From Igneacidithiobacillus sp041146875 (GTDB lineage: Bacteria; Pseudomonadota; Gammaproteobacteria; Acidithiobacillales; Acidithiobacillaceae), in the NCBI RefSeq assembly GCF_041146875.1, contig NZ_JBFRXP010000020.1, forward strand, positions 1 through 53,898: a stretch of DNA of 53,898 nt, in the 5' to 3' direction. The position numbers and the translations under genes are program-made. Below, piece after piece: positions 25,168 to 32,335 of this stretch (its first letter is position 1; each line of letters starts with the position of its first letter). Under the pieces are notes generated by a model. That model was not told the DNA's origin, did not search any database, and saw nothing but the letters and a program-made list of their open reading frames with translations.

Positions 25168-26204
25168 AGCGACCGAGTATTGCCAGTCGCCTCCTGCCTT
25201 GGTATCGGCAGTTTGGGCGGCATGATTTGCCTTGGCGCCAGAGCCGCAATCCCTATGTTTTGTACCTTGCCGAGATCATGCTGCAGCAAACAAGAGTGGA
25301 GACGGTGAAACCGTATTTTCGTCGATTTCTTGCCCGCTTCCCCAGTTGGCAGGCATTGGCGGACGCTCCTATCGACGACGTGCTGACGTTATGGAGCGGC
25401 CTGGGTTACTACGCTCGAGCACGCAATGCCCACTCCGCCGCGCAAATGGTGGTGGAAAAATTTCACGGAGAGTTTCCCAGGGAGCTGACGCAGGCATTGG
25501 AGCTGCCAGGGGTGGGGCGCAGTACTGCGGCGGCAGTGCTAGCGAGTGCCTATGGGCAAGAGCAAGCCATCCTCGACGCCAATGCGCGGCGCGTCCTCTT
25601 CCGCTACCACGAATTATCTGGCGCGGCGCGTAGCCCGCAGAATGAGCGTTTGCTCTGGCAGCTAGCGGAACAGGAAACGCCCAGCAAGGCCCATGATTAT
25701 AACCAGGCAATTCAAGACTTGGGCGCGCTGCTCTGCGTGGCGCGCAAAGCCCGTTGCGCAGAATGCCCGTTACAAGGCCCGTGTGCTGGTCCTGGCGCGA
25801 CAACGAGTCAATCGCGTACAGAAAAGCCAACCCGTTTCGCCTATTTTTTGTTGGCACGTTCTGACGATGACCGAATCTTACTGGAGAGGCGCGCGCACAA
25901 GGGAATTTGGGGAGGGCTCTGGGCTTTGCCTTGGTATGAAATGCCTGCTGGAGAGGAATCTCCAGAGCTGCTGGCAGGGTTCCGTAATTGGGCAGAGCAG
26001 GAGTATGCCTTGCGCTTGCAAATGCAAGAGCTGCAACCCTGGCAGCGCCATAGCTTTACCCATTTTCATCTGGATTATCGTGTTGTTGTGGCGCGCATGG
26101 CTGGATCTGCTGTTGCCGAGGCGAGAAGGGCAGCCTCACTCCATGCACCGGAACAACTTGCGCAGCTTGCCTTGCCCAGCCCCTTGCGTCGTTTGTTTTC
26201 TTGA
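25164..26204 (+). CDS. mutY: Adenine DNA glycosylase
   Basis: A 346-residue A/G-mismatch repair enzyme. GTG 25164 overlaps the previous stop and puts catalytic Glu37 (LAEIMLQQTRVE) and Asp138 (AILDANARRVL) at the E. coli numbering. HhH motif ELPGVGRSTAAAV; [4Fe-4S] ligands C-X6-C-X2-C-X5-C in CVARKARCAECPLQGPC. The C-terminal NUDIX-like domain that recognises 8-oxoguanine includes GIWGGLWALPWYE and FTHFHLDY. Full length; followed by yggX, a common pairing. Confidence 0.97.
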   Translation: MKRPSIASRLLPWYRQFGRHDLPWRQSRNPYVLYLAEIMLQQTRVETVKPYFRRFLARFPSWQALADAPIDDVLTLWSGLGYYARARNAHSAAQMVVEKFHGEFPRELTQALELPGVGRSTAAAVLASAYGQEQAILDANARRVLFRYHELSGAARSPQNERLLWQLAEQETPSKAHDYNQAIQDLGALLCVARKARCAECPLQGPCAGPGATTSQSRTEKPTRFAYFLLARSDDDRILLERRAHKGIWGGLWALPWYEMPAGEESPELLAGFRNWAEQEYALRLQMQELQPWQRHSFTHFHLDYRVVVARMAGSAVAEARRAASLHAPEQLAQLALPSPLRRLFS

Positions 26205-26300
26205 GTGCTATATCCTGGACATCCCTTGGGGCTACCGCTACCCTGCGGGCTGATTGGGGTATGACTTCAGATTGGTATGGTTTTTTGGGAGATATTCGGT

Positions 26301-26576
26301 ATGGCAAGAATGGTGCAATGTGTGAAATTGGGTAAGGAAGCCGAAGGTCTCGACCGTCCGCCTTATCCCGGTCCCCTGGGCGTTCGTATCTATCAGGAGG
26401 TATCCAAAGAGGCATGGCAGGCCTGGCTCAAGCACCAGACCATGCTCATTAATGAATACCGCCTGTCGCCAATCGACCCCAAGTCACGCTCCTTTCTGGA
26501 AAAACAGATGGAGGCTTTTTTCTTTGGTGAAGGGGCGCAGACCCCGGAAGGATTTGTGCCCCCGCAGCAGGATTGA
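26301..26576 (+). CDS. yggX: YggX-type Fe(II)-trafficking/oxidative-damage protection protein
   Basis: A 91-residue protein. ATG 26301 gives the family start MARMVQCVKLGKEAEGLDRP, and PYPGPLGVRIYQEVSKEAWQ and MLINEYRLSP are typical of YggX. It is thought to protect iron-sulfur proteins from oxidative damage, which fits its place after mutY, an Fe-S enzyme acting on oxidised DNA. It ends the ptsH-to-yggX run; a GlrR-type operator begins 3 bp after its stop codon. Confidence 0.95.
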   Translation: MARMVQCVKLGKEAEGLDRPPYPGPLGVRIYQEVSKEAWQAWLKHQTMLINEYRLSPIDPKSRSFLEKQMEAFFFGEGAQTPEGFVPPQQD

Positions 26577-26578
26577 AC

Positions 26579-26596
26579 TGTCGTGCCCTCGCGACA
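26579..26596. promoter_or_regulatory. GlrR-type operator, perfect TGTC-N10-GACA
   Basis: TGTCGTGCCCTCGCGACA matches the published GlrR/QseF consensus TGTC-N10-GACA exactly and extends it with inner G..C pairs. It lies ~235 bp upstream of the sigma-54-like promoter at 26815, within normal range for an upstream activating site. Confidence 0.6.
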
Positions 26597-26732
26597 ACAG
26601 GGAGGGGTTGGTTTCGTGCCCCCGCTTTTGCTCTTCCGGTTGCTAAGAAATTGTATAATAAGATTAATAAATCGTAATATCTCCGTAAGTGGCAACGGTA
26701 GCACGCACGTTCTCCGATACACCCCCTCTCGT

Positions 26733-26750
26733 TGTCGCTTTTGCGCGACG
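26733..26750. promoter_or_regulatory. GlrR-type operator, one mismatch
   Basis: TGTCGCTTTTGCGCGACG matches TGTC-N10-GACA except the last base. It lies ~65 bp upstream of the sigma-54-like promoter. Confidence 0.55.
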
Positions 26751-26814
26751 CTTGCTTACGTGGACGCAGTGCGCGAAACCAATTTTTTCTTTAGTTTTCA
26801 ATGGCTAATATATA

Positions 26815-26830
26815 TGGCACGAAATGTGCT
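26815..26830 (+). promoter_or_regulatory. Sigma-54-type promoter of exported protein gene 1
   Basis: TGGCACGAAATGTGCT fits TGGCACG-N4-TTGCW with one mismatch and has the required GG (26816-26817) and GC (26828-26829) ten bases apart. Transcription would begin near 26841, leaving a leader of about 56 nt. A matching promoter sits before the second gene at 27812. Confidence 0.65.
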
Positions 26831-26841
26831 GTATCTTCAGT

Positions 26842-26890
26842 GCTGAAAATGTATCAGCCCGCTCAGGCGGATTTATACCTATGGAAGGAG
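26842..26890 (+). promoter_or_regulatory. Two-hairpin leader RNA, copy 1
   Basis: Stem 1: GCTGA (26842-26846) / TCAGC (26854-26858), 7-nt loop. Stem 2: CCGC (26859-26862) / GCGG (26867-26870), loop TCAG. Then TTTATACCTATGGAAGGAGT with a strong ribosome site. The same arrangement recurs at 27839 with identical stems and different loops. Confidence 0.55.
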
Positions 26891-26896
26891 TGTCCT

Positions 26897-27280
26897 ATGA
26901 AGAAGATTGTTGCCCTTACAGCTATCCTCACGGTTTTGATGGCAAGCGCTAGCTTCGCGGCGGAAGAAGCGCCTGCAGTTTCTCAGTCAGCTGGGAAGAC
27001 TGCCTATGGTAGCCAACTCATGACGCAGCAGGAACGCGCGGAGCATCGCAACAAGTTGCAATCTGCGAAAACGGAACAGGAGCGCAAGCAGATCCGTGCA
27101 GAGAAACATGAGGCCATGCAGAAGCGTGCCGAGGAGAAAGGACTTAAGCTCCCCGAGAACGCCCCATCCACGGGCATGCATCAGGGGGGAATGCGAGGTT
27201 CTGGCATGATGGGTGGAGCTGGTGGTGGTGCCGGCATGATGGGAGGGGCTGGTATGGGCCGTGGTCCCGCTACTCATTAA
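26897..27280 (+). CDS. Small exported protein with Met/Gly-rich tail
   Basis: A 127-residue protein, ATG 26897 after GGAAGGAG. The signal peptide MKKIVALTAILTVLMASASF ends at FAAEE. Residues ~38-90 form a charged helix (LMTQQERAEHRNKLQSAKTE, RKQIRAEKHEAMQKRAEEKG), a pattern seen in many small periplasmic proteins of proteobacteria and somewhat like the LTxxQ segments of CpxP/Spy. The tail alternates Gly, Met and His (GMHQGGMRGSGMMGGAGGGA, then GMMGGAGMGRGPATH); Met-rich tails can bind Cu(I), which is only a suggestion here. The signal peptide and leader are nearly identical to those of the gene at 27896, so the two share ancestry at the 5' end. A sigma-54 promoter and GlrR-type sites precede it. 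Confidence 0.8.
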   Translation: MKKIVALTAILTVLMASASFAAEEAPAVSQSAGKTAYGSQLMTQQERAEHRNKLQSAKTEQERKQIRAEKHEAMQKRAEEKGLKLPENAPSTGMHQGGMRGSGMMGGAGGGAGMMGGAGMGRGPATH

Positions 27281-27292
27281 AGACTTTTCCCT

Positions 27293-27358
27293 GGGGCGAT
27301 AGATCGCCCCTACCCAATGGATGTTTTCCTTCTCCGGCCGGGAATGCTTATCCCGGCC
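27293..27358 (+). terminator. Paired hairpins after exported protein gene 1
   Basis: Two perfect inverted repeats follow the stop: GGGGCGAT / ATCGCCCC (27293-27310) and GGCCGGGA / TCCCGGCC (27336-27358, 7-nt loop). Neither is followed by a long T run, so they may terminate weakly or stabilise the mRNA 3' end. Confidence 0.5.
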
Positions 27359-27587
27359 CATTTGTGTGCGCCGATGTAGTTGGCATAGCTATCAGCGTTC
27401 CCAAGGCTGTTGCTCGCTGTCTGGCGAGGCACTATTGTGCCGACCTTCTGTGTTTGCTCGGCAGCAAAATTTCTATCGCCCGTGCATTACCGACAGCACG
27501 TCTTTCTGGAACTGCGATGGAATGACATTCTCTACGGCAATGGAATGCGGTCGCCAGAAAGCGATGTGCGTAAATAAAGCTTGTTTT
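27359..27587. other. Intergenic stretch without recognisable gene
   Basis: Together with the hairpins before it and the regulatory sites after it, this belongs to a 615-bp gap between the two exported-protein genes. Open frames here are Cys-rich in odd places and carry no family motif or ribosome site. A small RNA cannot be excluded. Confidence 0.4.
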
Positions 27588-27605
27588 TGTCGTGACTACG
27601 CGACA
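27588..27605. promoter_or_regulatory. GlrR-type operator, perfect TGTC-N10-GACA
   Basis: TGTCGTGACTACGCGACA is an exact consensus match and shares TGTCGTG and CGCGACA with the site at 26579. It lies ~205 bp upstream of the second sigma-54-like promoter. Confidence 0.6.
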
Positions 27606-27732
27606 GGTGAAGGGGCATGCTCCGTTCTCCAGGTGTTGCCCTTGCTCCTGTATAGATCTCGGCCGATCAAGCAGATAGCCCAGTTAACTGACCATACTTC
27701 CTGCTGTGGCGCTATTTTTGGGTAGCTTTCCC

Positions 27733-27750
27733 TTTCGCTTTTTCCCGACA
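27733..27750. promoter_or_regulatory. GlrR-type operator, one mismatch
   Basis: TTTCGCTTTTTCCCGACA deviates from TGTC-N10-GACA in one base and lies ~60 bp upstream of the sigma-54-like promoter, the same placement as the proximal site of gene 1. Confidence 0.45.
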
Positions 27751-27781
27751 GATTTTGGCTTGTGGAAACCGTATAGAAGTA

Positions 27782-27794
27782 TAACTTATTGAAT
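27782..27794. promoter_or_regulatory. Possible IHF site
   Basis: TAACTTATTGAAT matches YAA-N4-TTGATW with one mismatch, between the operators and the promoter, where IHF bends DNA in sigma-54 systems. The region is A/T-rich, so chance is possible. Confidence 0.3.
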
Positions 27795-27811
27795 ACATAA
27801 ATTTAAAAACG

Positions 27812-27827
27812 TGGCATGAAATATGCT
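27812..27827 (+). promoter_or_regulatory. Sigma-54-type promoter of exported protein gene 2
   Basis: TGGCATGAAATATGCT keeps GG (27813-27814) and GC (27825-27826) ten bases apart and matches the first promoter at 13 of 16 bases. Start of transcription would be near 27838, leader ~58 nt. Confidence 0.6.
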
Positions 27828-27838
27828 TAGAAAACATT

Positions 27839-27890
27839 GCTGAATTTGACTCAGCCCGCGCGAGCGGATTTCTATACCTATGGAAGGAGT
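27839..27890 (+). promoter_or_regulatory. Two-hairpin leader RNA, copy 2
   Basis: Stem 1: GCTGA (27839-27843) / TCAGC (27851-27855), 7-nt loop. Stem 2: CCGC (27856-27859) / GCGG (27864-27867), loop GCGA, a GNRA tetraloop. Then TATACCTATGGAAGGAGTGT. Stems match copy 1; loops differ. Confidence 0.55.
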
Positions 27891-27895
27891 GTGTT

Positions 27896-28138
27896 ATGAA
27901 GAAGATTGTTGCCCTCACGGCTGCCTTGACTTTCCTGACTGCCAGCGCCAGCTTTGCGGCGGAGGAAGCCCCCGCTGGTGCAGTTGCCCCTGCGGCACAG
28001 CAGACTGTGGAGAAGGCCCCGATGAAGAAGGTGGAGCATCATTACAAGAAGCACCACCACGTGAAGAAGCACGAGGCCGCCAAGGCAGAGAAGAAGGCGG
28101 AAGCTCCTGCTGCTGCCGAAGCGCCTGCGGCTGAGTAA
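27896..28138 (+). CDS. Acid-shock-like His/Lys-rich exported protein
   Basis: An 80-residue protein with signal peptide MKKIVALTAALTFLTASASF, then FAAEE. The mature part is Ala/Pro/Lys/Glu-rich with a basic centre MKKVEHHYKKHHHVKKHEAA and an AEKKAEAPAAAEAPAAE tail. The composition resembles E. coli Asr, a periplasmic acid-shock protein thought to buffer or protect by its basic, disordered chain. Similarity is in composition and layout, not alignable motifs. In an acidophile a periplasmic proton-binding protein is plausible. It shares signal peptide, leader and promoter type with the gene at 26897 and is followed by a strong terminator. Confidence 0.75.
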   Translation: MKKIVALTAALTFLTASASFAAEEAPAGAVAPAAQQTVEKAPMKKVEHHYKKHHHVKKHEAAKAEKKAEAPAAAEAPAAE

Positions 28139-28158
28139 AATCTGCCGGTAGGGTAGTA

Positions 28159-28189
28159 AAAAAGGCCGGGACTCACGTCCCGGCCTTTT
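28159..28189. terminator. Shared intrinsic terminator
   Basis: Perfect 11-bp stem AAGGCCGGGAC / GTCCCGGCCTT, loop TCAC, flanked by A and T runs on both sides, so it can end transcription of the acid-shock-like gene and of the convergent gene. Confidence 0.9.
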
Positions 28190-28217
28190 CGCTGTGCTGT
28201 GCAGCAAAACCGCAGAT

Positions 28218-29915
28218 TTACGCCTGCTTCCACGCCTTTAGGAAGATGCTGGCGAAACGCACGGCGAACTTCAGCACGAATTGCGTATCCTTGGCGAAGA
28301 CGATCTTCACCAAGCCGAAGATGCCACCGCCCTTGTTGGCCTCGTCCTTCATCTCCACTTGAGTCTGCTCCAGGGCCTTCACCGCTTTGTCTACACCACT
28401 GGCAAAGACCGCGTCAGAAGGAATTAGGGGCAGGGCCTTGTCGAAGACCAAATTGACTTTGTGCAACAAGCCGGCTTTTTGTAGCTTGCTGACCAAGGCG
28501 AGGGCCTCGGGCACCATGTCCATCAAATTGGCCTGATGTAGATCCTTTACCAATCCTTTGACGCGCGTGGTGATGTCCGGCGCATCGCCCTTGACCATCG
28601 CCATGCCTAATTGCGCAATCTCCATCCACGCGAGTGCACCCTGGCTGATCTCTGCGCCGATATTTTTGACCGTGCCGTCGCGCCACATTTCACCGAGGAA
28701 ATCCGTAGCGGTGCAGGCGGCAATGCTCAGGTCGCCGCGGGGGGAGAGGATGTCACCCAGGTGAATCCCTTGGCGCTCAAGGTTGCAGGCGAGGTTGCGC
28801 ATGGTCTCGGCAATGGTTTCGGCGTGATCAAGCAGGCCATTGACCTGGTCTGCCACATCACCGACTTTGGCGTCGCCAAGCGCGATCTTCTTGGCACGCA
28901 TGGCGATCTTGGCCCACTTTTCTGCCTCTTCGGCGAGGATGTCGAGCTTATCCGGGAGGTCGAGATCGGTCAGGATTCCCTGCACCGCCCCCAAACCGTC
29001 TTTGCCGGCCTGCAGGAAGAAACCAGCGTTACCGGCGAGGCCCGCAACCTTTTCTACTTGACCAAGCAGCATCTCCACACGGCTGACCAAGTCACCATCC
29101 GGGCCAGCAGCCAGATTCTTGACCCGCATGGCCACCTGCAGCCAACGCTTGCCGGCAACACCCACGGTACCAATGGCGCCACTCAGGTCGGCACTGTTGA
29201 GCAGCTCCGGGGCGGTATCCTTCAGAGTACCCAAGGCCACACTCATCTGGCCACCGAGTATTTCCGCCATGTCGAGCAGCCCTTCCAAGCGGGCCTGCAC
29301 GCTGGGCGCGTCGCCCTGAACCAACTTCTGGGCGCGCTTGGCCATTTGCAGCCATTGGTCGGCCATTTCCTGCAGTTCGTCGAGGCGATCTGGCAGGTCG
29401 AGCTCGCCGGCCATATTGCCGATGACGCCAACGCCTTGTTTGGCACTCGCCCAGTAGTACTGCAGGTTCTCCACGGCCCCGCGCAGCTTGTTGACCATGT
29501 CTTCGGGGTTTTCGCCGATGAGGGGGCATTTGAGCTCGCCGCTCAGGGTGGCCAGAGAGCCAAAGAAGCCAGATTTTTGCAGGTTATTGAGGATGGTTAG
29601 CAGCTCACCAATGGTTTTGTCGAGCTGAGCGTCCTTGACCTCGCCGAGGAGCTGCTTCAGACGATCGACGCCGCCGTCGACGGTGAGCATTCCCTGCAGG
29701 GACTCGGCAGTATCCCGTAGGGCGTCGAGCTGCGGCTGGTATTTGCTAAGGAGCTTGTCGGTATCAATGGCGTTGGGAAGTTCGTTGAGCACGTCGCGGA
29801 ACATTTGCAGTAGGCTCTGTAACTGGAGGGCGGCATCCCCCACCTTACCGAGTCCTTCCCACTGTTTGGGGGTAAGAGCCACTACTGTTTCCGCTGCTGC
29901 ATTTCCGTTGGCCAT
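28218..29915 (-). CDS. Large helical protein with four internal repeats (unknown function)
   Basis: A 565-residue protein; start placed at ATG 29915 (MANGNAAAETVVALTPKQWE), with AGGAG 11 bp upstream. Almost entirely Leu/Asp/Ala-rich amphipathic helix, without signal peptide. Four degenerate copies of a ~45-residue unit begin at Trp188, Trp258, Trp334 and Trp430: W-x2-x-A-x-R-x-K-x2-x-GDA/GPD...V-x-x-LL-x2-x-E, e.g. WLQMAKRAQKLVQGDAPSVQ and WAKIAMRAKKIALGDAKVGD. LPDRLDELQEMAD and LPDKLDILAEEAE precede copies 1 and 3. The C-terminus (IVFAKDTQFVLKFAVRFASI) is amphipathic and basic and might touch membrane. It recalls DUF1641-type helical proteins only in general style; I do not recognise it firmly. 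Confidence 0.75.
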   Translation of the reverse strand: MANGNAAAETVVALTPKQWEGLGKVGDAALQLQSLLQMFRDVLNELPNAIDTDKLLSKYQPQLDALRDTAESLQGMLTVDGGVDRLKQLLGEVKDAQLDKTIGELLTILNNLQKSGFFGSLATLSGELKCPLIGENPEDMVNKLRGAVENLQYYWASAKQGVGVIGNMAGELDLPDRLDELQEMADQWLQMAKRAQKLVQGDAPSVQARLEGLLDMAEILGGQMSVALGTLKDTAPELLNSADLSGAIGTVGVAGKRWLQVAMRVKNLAAGPDGDLVSRVEMLLGQVEKVAGLAGNAGFFLQAGKDGLGAVQGILTDLDLPDKLDILAEEAEKWAKIAMRAKKIALGDAKVGDVADQVNGLLDHAETIAETMRNLACNLERQGIHLGDILSPRGDLSIAACTATDFLGEMWRDGTVKNIGAEISQGALAWMEIAQLGMAMVKGDAPDITTRVKGLVKDLHQANLMDMVPEALALVSKLQKAGLLHKVNLVFDKALPLIPSDAVFASGVDKAVKALEQTQVEMKDEANKGGGIFGLVKIVFAKDTQFVLKFAVRFASIFLKAWKQA

Positions 29916-30092
29916 GACGTATTCATCTCCTGCTGAATGATGCTGATCCAAGCCTAAATTGGCCGAGCCACGCTTATTTAACACAAAGAAGTGCTATTTT
30001 TCCAGTTGCCGAGCCCGGAACTCTGGAATGCGCGTGCTTCTTGCCCCAGTTTTACGGGGACGTATGATGGAAGAATCTGATGCAGATGGGTA

Positions 30093-30539
30093 ATGAATAT
30101 GCTTTATGGAAGCAGGAGAGAAACCTATCGTCAGTTATTTGTTGATTACTGGCAGCGGTTTCGCGCTGGGCAACCCCTCGACGCCATGGCGCAGCGGGTG
30201 GTAGACGTTATTCGTGTGCACCCAGAGTACCATGCCTTGTTAGAAAATCCCGATCTGGCTCTGGAGGCAGACTTTCCACCGGAACTGGGGCAGAGTAACC
30301 CCTTCGCCCATATGTCGTTGCATGTGGCATTGCTGGAACTCTTGGCGACAGGACAGCCGCCGGGTATCGTGCATGCTTATGAGCGTCTGCGGGCGCAACA
30401 GGGGGAAATGGCCGCCCAGCATCTGGTGGTCGACTGCCTGGGAGAACTGATTTGGCAGGCGCAGCGCGCCGGTCGAGAACCGGAATTGGATGCCCTGCTG
30501 CCGTGTATGCAAGCGGCTGAGGGGCGCAAGAAATCGTGA
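30093..30539 (+). CDS. DUF1841 family protein
   Basis: A 148-residue cytoplasmic protein. Family features: an N-terminal RRETYRQLFVDYWQRFRAGQ, HPEYHALLENPD, and NPFAHMSLHVALLELLATGQ with the conserved N-P-F-x-H-M-x-x-H. Late in the chain HLVVDCLGELIWQAQRAG. No function is established. ATG at 30099 is an alternative start. Ends 11 bp before the peptidase gene, so co-transcribed. Confidence 0.8.
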   Translation: MNMLYGSRRETYRQLFVDYWQRFRAGQPLDAMAQRVVDVIRVHPEYHALLENPDLALEADFPPELGQSNPFAHMSLHVALLELLATGQPPGIVHAYERLRAQQGEMAAQHLVVDCLGELIWQAQRAGREPELDALLPCMQAAEGRKKS

Positions 30540-30550
30540 GGAGAGGCTAG

Positions 30551-32335
30551 ATGGCGGAAGGAAAAACGGGCGCGGAATCGGTGCATTGGCATTTGGAAGA
30601 TCTGTATGTCGGCCGGGAAGACCCGCGCCTACGCGCGGATATGGACTGGGCGGCAAGTGCCGCTACAAATTTTGCTGGCCGCTATCGTGTTGATTTCGCT
30701 ACCCTGAGCGCCGCCGAGTTGGCACAGGCGATGGCGAACCTGGAGGAGCTACGCAGCCGTCTCGCGCGCGTCGGTGCCTATCGTTATCTGAGCTATGTCA
30801 CCCACGCCGATGATCCACTCTATGGCGCGGCACTGCAGCAGTACCAGGAACAGGCGACGCAAATTGGTAACCAACTGGTCTTTTTCGATATCGCCTGGAA
30901 TGGCCTGGCGACAGAAAAGGCAGATGCCCTGTTGCAGGCGCCGGAATTGGCGCACTGGGTGCACATTCTGCGCAACTGGCGCAATTACGCCGCACATTTG
31001 CGCAACGAAGCGGAAGAACAGATCCTTGCCGAAAAAAGCGTCACCGGGCGTAGTTTGTGGGAGCGGCTTTTTGATGAAACCCTCACCGAAATGCGCTTCT
31101 CCCTGCGTGGTAAGGAATTGAGCGAGCAGGAGCTGCTCAGCAAGCTCTCCCATCCAGACCGCAACTTGCGTAAAGACGCGGCGGAGTCGCTGAGCCGGGG
31201 CTTGCAGGGCCGTATGCATACCTTGGCCTTTTGCTTCAATGCCGTGCTTGCCGACAAAGCGCTGGACGATCGCCTGCGTCGCTACCCCCATTGGCTGGCG
31301 GACCGCAACCTTGCTAACGAGATTGATGATGGCATGGTCGAGGCCCTGGAGGCTGCGGTCGTGGCTCGCTATCCCCTGGTCGGGCGCTATTATCGCCTGA
31401 AGGCGCGTTTGCTGGATATCAGCCCTCTGCAGGACTACGACCGCTATGCGCCCCTACCCGGCTCTTCGCGGCCCTATCCCTGGGAAGAATGTCAGGCCAT
31501 CGTACTCGGCGCCTTTCAGGATTTTTCCCCAGAACTCGCTGTCATCGGCAAGCGCTTCTTTGACGAACATTGGATCGATGCCGCCCTGGCGCCGGGCAAG
31601 CGTGGTGGTGCCTTCGCCCATCCCGTCACCCCGGATGTGCATCCTTACCTGATGGTCAACTACACCGGCACCGTGCGCGATGTAATGACCGTCGCCCATG
31701 AGTTGGGGCATGGCATCCATCAGTATCTCGCGCGGGAGCAGGGCTTTCTCAACTCCGACACGCCGCTCACCACTGCCGAGACGGCATCGGTATTCAGTGA
31801 GATGCTCACCTTTGAGCGCCTGATGCGCAATGAGCCCGATGCAGGTAAGCGCTTGGCATTGCTCTGCGGCAAGATTGAGGACACCTTTGCCACGGTCTTT
31901 CGGCAGATGGCCATGCATCGCTTTGAGGCGCTGATGCATGGGGCACGACGTAGCGAGGGCGAACTGAGCAAGGAACGCTTGGCGGAATTGTGGATGCAGA
32001 CCCAAGAAGAACAGTTCGATGGCTCCATACAGTTCACCGAGGGCTATCGCTGGTGGTGGAGCTATATCCCCCATTTCATCGGCTCCCCCGGCTACGTCTA
32101 TGCCTACGCCTTTGGTGAACTCCTGACCCTGGCGCTGATCCAGCGTTACCGGGCCGAGGGCGAAGCTTTTGTGCCCAAGTACCACGCCATGCTCAGCCTG
32201 GGGGGTAGCCGCTCGCCGGTAGAGGTGGTGGCGGCCTCAGGTGTGCGCCTGGATGACCCGCAGATCTGGAATAGCGCCCTGGATTACCTGGAAGGTATGG
32301 TTGCCGAGGCCGAGCGTCTGGCGGGGGCACATTGA
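30551..32335 (+). CDS. M3-family oligoendopeptidase (PepF-like)
   Basis: A 594-residue cytoplasmic metallopeptidase that degrades short peptides. Zinc motif TVAHELGHGIHQYLA (HExxH) with downstream Glu in LTTAETASVFSEMLTFE. The N-terminal helical lobe and the C-terminal YIPHFIGSPGYVYAYAFGEL are typical of PepF/M3B enzymes. A strong GAGGAG site precedes the ATG. Its stop TGA shares one base with the fumC ATG (TGATG). Confidence 0.93.
   Translation: MAEGKTGAESVHWHLEDLYVGREDPRLRADMDWAASAATNFAGRYRVDFATLSAAELAQAMANLEELRSRLARVGAYRYLSYVTHADDPLYGAALQQYQEQATQIGNQLVFFDIAWNGLATEKADALLQAPELAHWVHILRNWRNYAAHLRNEAEEQILAEKSVTGRSLWERLFDETLTEMRFSLRGKELSEQELLSKLSHPDRNLRKDAAESLSRGLQGRMHTLAFCFNAVLADKALDDRLRRYPHWLADRNLANEIDDGMVEALEAAVVARYPLVGRYYRLKARLLDISPLQDYDRYAPLPGSSRPYPWEECQAIVLGAFQDFSPELAVIGKRFFDEHWIDAALAPGKRGGAFAHPVTPDVHPYLMVNYTGTVRDVMTVAHELGHGIHQYLAREQGFLNSDTPLTTAETASVFSEMLTFERLMRNEPDAGKRLALLCGKIEDTFATVFRQMAMHRFEALMHGARRSEGELSKERLAELWMQTQEEQFDGSIQFTEGYRWWWSYIPHFIGSPGYVYAYAFGELLTLALIQRYRAEGEAFVPKYHAMLSLGGSRSPVEVVAASGVRLDDPQIWNSALDYLEGMVAEAERLAGAH

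Noticed and set aside
27321..27725. 134-codon open frame between the two exported-protein genes
   Set aside because: Cys-rich without pattern, no ribosome site, and it runs over regulatory DNA.
27880..28134. Overlapping frame starting ATGGAAGGAG before the acid-shock-like gene
   Set aside because: Its ATG is part of the ribosome-site block and the frame merely shadows the real gene; a leader peptide role has no support.
29916..30092. Sigma-54 promoter or GlrR-type site before the four-repeat protein
   Set aside because: A TGGCTCGGCC string on the minus strand lacks the GC at the required 10-base spacing, and no TGTC-N10-GACA is present.
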